From Actinomycetota bacterium (GTDB taxonomy: Bacteria > Actinomycetota > Thermoleophilia > Solirubrobacterales > Solirubrobacteraceae), in contig VAWY01000165.1 of assembly GCA_005888335.1 (NCBI GenBank), positions 1 through 9,541 on the forward strand: a stretch of 9,541 bases of DNA, in the 5' to 3' direction. This document shows positions 6,439 to 9,541 of this stretch, piece after piece (position 1 is the stretch's first letter; each line of letters starts with the position of its first letter). Both the position numbers and the translations under genes were made by a program. The notes beneath the pieces were generated by a model. The model did no database searches, had not been told where the DNA came from, and saw only the letters and a list, made by a program, of their open reading frames with translations.

Positions 6439-7508
6439 CGCCGCACCCCGTGCAGCGAGACGAGCTCGCCGCTGATTGCGTCGGACACGAGCGTCGACCC
6501 CGTTCGCTGCTCGAACCAGGCCCAGCTGCCCGACGCGTTGACCTCGAGGAAGACGTAGCCGTCCGGCGTGCTCAGCAAGTCGATCGCGCCGATCTCGAGG
6601 CCGGCATCGGCCATGAAGCCGGCGAGCTGCGCGGCGGTCGCCCCGTCGAGCTCGCACGCCGCGACCGAGACGGCGTCGGGATCGCGTCCGTAGGCATCAG
6701 GCGCCGGCTTGACGACGCGGAAGGCGAAGGTGCGACCGGCGACGCAGAAGACCCGCAGCTCATGCTCGTGGGCGACGTAGTGCTGCACGAGCAGCGGTGC
6801 GGACTGGCGCCCGGCGCGCGCGAACTCGGCCCGGCTGACGCGGCGCGGCAGCAGGGACCGCGCGCGGCCGGCGGGCAGCTCGACGTAGTGGGGGCCGATG
6901 GCCTTGACGAGTAGATCGCCGTCGCCTGCCAGGGCGGCGAGCGCGGCGGCCGGATCGCACGTGACGACCGACTGCGGGGTGCTCAAGCCGCGAGCCTCCG
7001 CGTAGGCGAGCTGGGCGACGCGGTTGGGAGCGTCGAACGTGCGCGCGCCGGCGTTGACGACGGCGGCGTGCGGCAGCGGGGCGAGGTTGACGCACCACGC
7101 CGCCCACTGCTCGCGCGCATGCTGCGCCGCGCACGCTTCCAGGCCGGCGGTCGGCAGCGCTGCGGCGGCGAAGTGGCGCAGCCACACGACGGCTGGCTCG
7201 AAGCGGCGTTCGCCGAGCTCGATGAGCAACTCGCGGCCGTCCCAGTGCAGATCGGCATCGCAGGGACGGTCGATATCGATCCGCACGAGCGCCACGCCGG
7301 CGGCCGCGAGCCGGACCGAGAGCTCGTCCGTGTCGGGATCGTCGGCCCGGGTGCAGATGACCACCGCGCGAGCGCGGCCGGTGCCCGGGCAACCGAAGCA
7401 CACCTGCAGGTCGCGGCTACGCGTGGGGATCAGGACCTCCGGCGCGTCGGCGTCGAGCAGCAGGGCGCTTCCGGGGACCTCCACGGCCCCCGGAGTCGCG
7501 TCCAGCAT
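6435..7508 (-). CDS. MvdD/TgmB-like ATP-grasp peptide maturase
   Basis: A 357-aa ATP-grasp ligase of the kind that matures graspetides, where it activates side-chain carboxylates with ATP to form ester or amide crosslinks. The pre-ATP-grasp Rossmann-like part begins near AVVICTRADDPDTDEL (48-63). Family landmarks then follow: FDAPNRVAQLAYAEARGLSTP (158-178), LLVKAIGPHYVE (199-210) with the ATP-contacting Lys202, LLVQHYVAHEHELRVFCVAG (239-258), and the metal-binding end IGAIDLL...VFLEVNASGSWAWFEQRTG (306-337) with Asp310, Glu322 and Asn324. An extra 47 or so N-terminal residues include a Cys-Phe-Gly-Cys (37-40). The ATG at 7508 sits 2 nt after the precursor stop; a GTG at 7535 in the same frame would overlap the precursor's last codons and has no ribosome binding site. 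It is probably translated by coupling with the precursor. The substrate is inferred to be the adjacent 52-aa peptide. Confidence 0.85.
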   Translation of the reverse strand: MLDATPGAVEVPGSALLLDADAPEVLIPTRSRDLQVCFGCPGTGRARAVVICTRADDPDTDELSVRLAAAGVALVRIDIDRPCDADLHWDGRELLIELGERRFEPAVVWLRHFAAAALPTAGLEACAAQHAREQWAAWCVNLAPLPHAAVVNAGARTFDAPNRVAQLAYAEARGLSTPQSVVTCDPAAALAALAGDGDLLVKAIGPHYVELPAGRARSLLPRRVSRAEFARAGRQSAPLLVQHYVAHEHELRVFCVAGRTFAFRVVKPAPDAYGRDPDAVSVAACELDGATAAQLAGFMADAGLEIGAIDLLSTPDGYVFLEVNASGSWAWFEQRTGSTLVSDAISGELVSLHGVRR

Positions 7509-7510
7509 TC

Positions 7511-7669
7511 CTACGGGATGTGGCAATTGGTGCACGGGCGCACCAGCGCCAGATACTCGGAGGCGAAGGCCGCGAAGGCCTCGTTCTCGACCTCGGCCGC
7601 GCTCTCGAGCGCGTCCCGGTCCTCGTGACGCAGGTCCAGGAGCTCCTGGGCGAGCTCTTCGATCGTCAT
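7511..7669 (-). CDS. RiPP precursor peptide candidate with C-terminal CxxCH tail
   Basis: A 52-aa peptide. A strong AAGGAG site (7675-7680) lies 5 nt before the ATG. Residues 2-43 are acidic and helix-prone with regularly spaced Leu/Ala/Phe (TIEELAQELLDLR, then AEVENEAFAAFASEYLALV), as expected for a leader recognised by maturation enzymes. The last residues are RPCTNCHIP: Cys46, Thr47, Asn48, Cys49 and His50, a likely core. It is the first gene of the operon, 2 nt before the ATP-grasp ligase, which is where RiPP precursors usually lie. The tail has no acidic residue, so a usual Glu/Asp-to-Thr crosslink would have to use Glu38 or a residue further upstream. Alternatives are a peptide scaffold modified at its C-terminus, or a small metal- or haem-binding protein. 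Gene call strong; precursor role inferred from context; I know no named family. Confidence 0.8.
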   Translation of the reverse strand: MTIEELAQELLDLRHEDRDALESAAEVENEAFAAFASEYLALVRPCTNCHIP

Positions 7670-7674
7670 GCGAT

Positions 7675-7680
7675 CTCCTT
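7675..7680 (-). promoter_or_regulatory. Shine-Dalgarno of the precursor peptide gene
   Basis: It reads AAGGAG on the minus strand, 5 nt before the ATG. It is the only strong ribosome binding site seen at the start of the operon and is the main evidence that this short frame is translated. Confidence 0.85.
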
Positions 7681-7704
7681 CGGAGTGGTTTGCGGTACGG
7701 CTTG

Positions 7705-7729
7705 CACTGCGGCCCTAGGGTGTGCAGTG
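7705..7729 (-). promoter_or_regulatory. Inverted repeat around CCCTAGGG in the operon upstream region
   Basis: The arms CACTGC (7705-7710) and GCAGTG (7724-7729) enclose the perfect octamer palindrome CCCTAGGG (7713-7720). It lies 36-60 bp upstream of the precursor ATG, in the position of a promoter or operator for the RiPP operon. Function is inferred from position only. Confidence 0.4.
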
Positions 7730-7778
7730 GAAGTACCTTGAATCGGTGGCGACGCGCGGCATAGGCACCCTAGGTGTG
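7713..7778. repeat. Pair of CCCTAGG(G)TGTG direct repeats
   Basis: CCCTAGGGTGTG (7713-7724) and CCCTAGGTGTG (7768-7778) are in the same orientation with starts 55 bp apart, differing by one G. Both lie within about 110 bp upstream of the precursor gene. Repeated sites of this kind often bind a transcription regulator; none is encoded in the window. Confidence 0.45.
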
Positions 7779-7895
7779 AGAGCCTCACCCCTGGCCACGC
7801 AACTGCTGCAACGGCAGTCGCCCCTTCAGCGGGACCCGCGCCGACCGGGCACCCCCTGGACCCCGAACGTCTGCGAGCTCTGGGGCCAGCCGGTT

Positions 7896-7921
7896 GCTCC
7901 TCATCCCACCGTCTGAGGAGC
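7896..7921. repeat. 8-bp perfect hairpin (GCTCCTCA/TGAGGAGC)
   Basis: The two 8-bp arms flank a 10-nt loop. It lies between divergent genes, so it is not a terminator for either neighbour in the window. It could be part of the leader of the gene at 8187 or a protein-binding site. Confidence 0.4.
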
Positions 7922-7955
7922 GCTCGGGGCCCACGCCTCCGGCGGGACGTCGGCC

Positions 7956-8036
7956 AGAGCGCCGCATCCACGCGATAGGAGCGCTACGCCATACAGGACT
8001 CGTGCCCGCGCCGGTAAGAGCACCGGATCCACGCGA
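7956..8036. repeat. Imperfect 20-bp direct repeat, 61-bp period
   Basis: The copy at 7956-7975 (AGAGCGCCGCATCCACGCGA) and the copy at 8017-8036 match at 18 of 20 positions, with starts 61 bp apart. The sequence between the copies shows no clear repetition. It lies 150-230 bp upstream of the secreted-protein gene at 8187. Confidence 0.5.
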
Positions 8037-8135
8037 GGCTGTCGCGTAAGTCGGTGCCGTCCGCCGTGGTTAAGACCATCCTGGTCATGGCCCTGCGCTT
8101 CATTCCGTGCGAACCGCCTGCCGCTGGGCCCGCCG

Positions 8136-8153
8136 GTCGAGGCCTTCCTCGAC
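8136..8153. repeat. 7-bp hairpin (GTCGAGG-CCTT-CCTCGAC) upstream of 8187
   Basis: A perfect 7-bp stem with a 4-nt loop, ending 33 bp before the GTG start at 8187. No U-run follows. If transcribed it would fold in the 5' leader of that gene and might affect its translation. Confidence 0.4.
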
Positions 8154-8186
8154 GCGATCAATAGTCTGCGCACTCGTGACAGACCC

Positions 8187-9541
8187 GTGACGGGGCGAAT
8201 CCGGATCGCCGCGCTCGTCGCGCTCGGCGCGTTCCCTGCGCCGGCCTCGGGGGCGACCCCGGTGACGGTCGGACCGGGTAGCGTGCCGCGCGTGTCGGTG
8301 GACGCCGTCGGCGCGGGGTACGTGACGGCGATCGAGGACGTTGGCAACACGTCCACCTTCCGTTACTGCAAGCTGCCGCCTGGGGCGAGGGCCTGCACCG
8401 CGCCATTCGCGTACGCCGACGCCGAGCAGGACGTCGACGGCGGTTACGCGCTGCTCACCCCTGACGGGCGCGTGCTGCTCATCGAGGCTCGCGGCGTCTC
8501 GCCCACGCGCGCGAAGCTCCTGTGGACGTCGGTCGACGGTGGCGCCACGTTCGCAGGGCCGACGCGGATCGGCACGCTCACGAGCACAGGCGGAAACATC
8601 GCCGGGCGCGCGCTCTTCGCGCCCGCGGGGACCCTTGGCCTCCCGGCCGAGTCGATCATGACGATCGGCGAGCTCTCCGGGGTCACCGCCCCGTTCCAAG
8701 CGACGGGCACGGCCGCAGGTGATACGAACACCTCAGCCGAGCTGTCGCCGAACGTCAGCGCCGACATCGCCCTGCAGGATGGCGGTCTGCTCGCGACGCT
8801 CGCCGACTTCTCGCAGCTGCAGTGGTCGCGCTACACCGGCCCCGTTCCCGCCACTGTCGACACGCTCAACGACGCGGCGAACTGGGCGCCGCCGCAGGTC
8901 ATCGGGCCGCTGAGCGCAGCCAATACCGAGACCAGCCTGGTATCCGGCCCGGGCGGCGCGTTCGTCGGCTACGAGGTCGACTCTTCGACCCCCGGCCAGG
9001 CGGACTTCGTGGTGCGCCGCTTCACGCGAGCCGGCTGGGGAGCGCCGGCCGTGGTGGCCGCCGACGCGGCGAAGCCCGACCTGCACGAGGATCCCTCGGG
9101 CCGGCTGCACGCGCTGTGGGTCGACGCCTCCGGCTTGCGCTATCGCTACACGACCGACGCCGCCAACAACGTCTGGAGCGACCCCCAGACGGTCGTCACC
9201 GGTGAGCCGACGTTCGGGTTCCCCAGGCTCGCGGTGAACGCCGACGGCAACGGTTGGGCCGTGTGGGCCGGCAGCCCGGACGTGCGAGCGGTCCCGCTGA
9301 CCCGCGCGACCGCTCCGACGGTGTACAGCGGCCCGACGCGCCCCGTGACGACGACGGGCTACGGCGCCACCTACATCCTCGGCGTGCCGAAGAACTGCCT
9401 GCGGCCCGGCGAGCGGTTCCGCGTGACCCTGACCTGGAAGCGCCAGAAGCGCCAGGGCAACCTGTTCGTGAAGGTGCGCCGGTCGGACTTCTACCTCGGG
9501 CGTCGCGTCGTCAAGGTCGACAGCAAGGCACCCTTCGTCCA
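8187..9541 (+). CDS. Secreted beta-propeller-like protein with Asp-box motif, 3' end cut
   Basis: At least 451 aa, open to the window end. The GTG at 8187 gives a compact signal peptide: RIR, a hydrophobic stretch at about 7-20, and cleavage near ASGA at 20-23. No ATG, GTG or TTG occurs in this frame for more than 100 bases upstream, and no ribosome binding site is visible, so the start is only moderately secure. WTSVDGGATF (113-122) matches the Asp-box (BNR) pattern S-x-D-x-G-x-T-F/W of sialidase-like propellers. Later blade-like repeats include LHALWVDASGLRYRYTTDA and GNGWAVWAG. The last visible part (CLRPGERFRVTLTWKRQ and onward) is a basic beta segment that probably opens a C-terminal module. 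Sialidase activity is not claimed, as catalytic residues are not recognisable. It is probably an exported binding or surface protein. It is divergent from the RiPP operon, with no evident functional link. Confidence 0.8.
   Translation, partial: MTGRIRIAALVALGAFPAPASGATPVTVGPGSVPRVSVDAVGAGYVTAIEDVGNTSTFRYCKLPPGARACTAPFAYADAEQDVDGGYALLTPDGRVLLIEARGVSPTRAKLLWTSVDGGATFAGPTRIGTLTSTGGNIAGRALFAPAGTLGLPAESIMTIGELSGVTAPFQATGTAAGDTNTSAELSPNVSADIALQDGGLLATLADFSQLQWSRYTGPVPATVDTLNDAANWAPPQVIGPLSAANTETSLVSGPGGAFVGYEVDSSTPGQADFVVRRFTRAGWGAPAVVAADAAKPDLHEDPSGRLHALWVDASGLRYRYTTDAANNVWSDPQTVVTGEPTFGFPRLAVNADGNGWAVWAGSPDVRAVPLTRATAPTVYSGPTRPVTTTGYGATYILGVPKNCLRPGERFRVTLTWKRQKRQGNLFVKVRRSDFYLGRRVVKVDSKAPFV

Larger units (their letters stand above)
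7670..8186. other. Divergent intergenic region between RiPP operon and secreted-protein gene
   Basis: About 517 bases without a gene I can support. The side near the operon (7700-7780) carries a pair of CCCTAGG-type direct repeats and a CACTGC/GCAGTG inverted repeat, and probably contains the operon promoter, although no clear -10/-35 pair stands out. The other side has a hairpin at 7896-7921, a 20-bp imperfect direct repeat at 7956 and 8017, and hairpins at 8074-8086 and 8136-8153. Short open frames on both strands translate to Arg/Pro-rich sequences without recognisable features. Confidence 0.5.

Noticed and set aside
7509..7535. GTG start at 7535 for the ATP-grasp
   Set aside because: It would read out of frame through the precursor's last codons and has no ribosome binding site; the ATG at 7508 fits coupling with the precursor stop.
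7722..7916. 64-codon plus-strand frame beside the RiPP operon, considered as a second peptide
   Set aside because: No ribosome binding site, no leader/core pattern, and it spans the presumed promoter of the operon.
8087..8164. 25-codon ATG frame before the secreted-protein gene
   Set aside because: No ribosome binding site and no protein-like pattern; it could not be told from chance.
8100..8186. Open extension of the 8187 frame upstream with a somewhat protein-like stretch (LPLGPPVEAFLDAINSL)
   Set aside because: There is no usable start codon in that frame, and starting at 8187 gives a proper signal peptide; a gene remnant cannot be excluded but is not supported.
1..9541. CRISPR arrays, insertion sequences, rRNA
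   Set aside because: No regularly spaced repeats, transposase-like frames or rRNA-like sequence seen on either strand.

Overview
The window is very GC-rich, with GTG and TTG starts, strong AAGGAG-type ribosome binding sites, and several secreted proteins with Ala/Pro/Thr-rich linkers and basic C-terminal beta modules. This fits a soil actinobacterium, most likely of the Thermoleophilia/Solirubrobacterales type. That placement is inferred from style and protein families, not from a marker gene.

Layout. (1) 5-1189 (+) and 1468-3009 (-) are two convergent genes for secreted proteins of unknown function. They share a C-terminal module of about 90-100 residues and are separated by two strong hairpins (1376-1436). 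(2) 3010-3582 has no convincing gene. It holds several perfect inverted repeats and a pair of overlapping 13-bp palindromes, and looks like a regulatory region or a dispersed non-coding element. (3) 3636-7669 (-) is a compact five-gene operon, transcribed from right to left: a 52-aa precursor-like peptide ending in a Cys-x-x-Cys-His tail, an MvdD/TgmB-like ATP-grasp peptide ligase, a SagB/ThcOx-type flavin dehydrogenase, a DrrA-like ABC ATPase and an ABC-2 permease. The precursor and ligase are 2 nt apart and every later junction is a 4-nt ATGA overlap. A perfect 11-bp hairpin about 25 nt after the last stop is the likely terminator. (4) 7670-8186 is a divergent intergenic region with direct repeats and hairpins but no convincing gene. 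(5) 8187-9541 (+) begins a secreted beta-propeller-like protein with an Asp-box (BNR-like) motif, cut by the window end.

How the genes work together. The central operon has the composition of a ribosomally synthesised and post-translationally modified peptide (RiPP) pathway. A small ribosomal peptide would be modified by an ATP-dependent carboxylate ligase and an FMN oxidoreductase, then exported by a two-component ABC transporter. The combination is unusual: SagB-type dehydrogenases normally oxidise azolines made by a YcaO cyclodehydratase, and no YcaO is encoded here, while an ATP-grasp ligase of the graspetide type is. No maturation peptidase is visible either. The product and exact chemistry cannot be read from sequence, but this is the best candidate in the window for an undescribed system.
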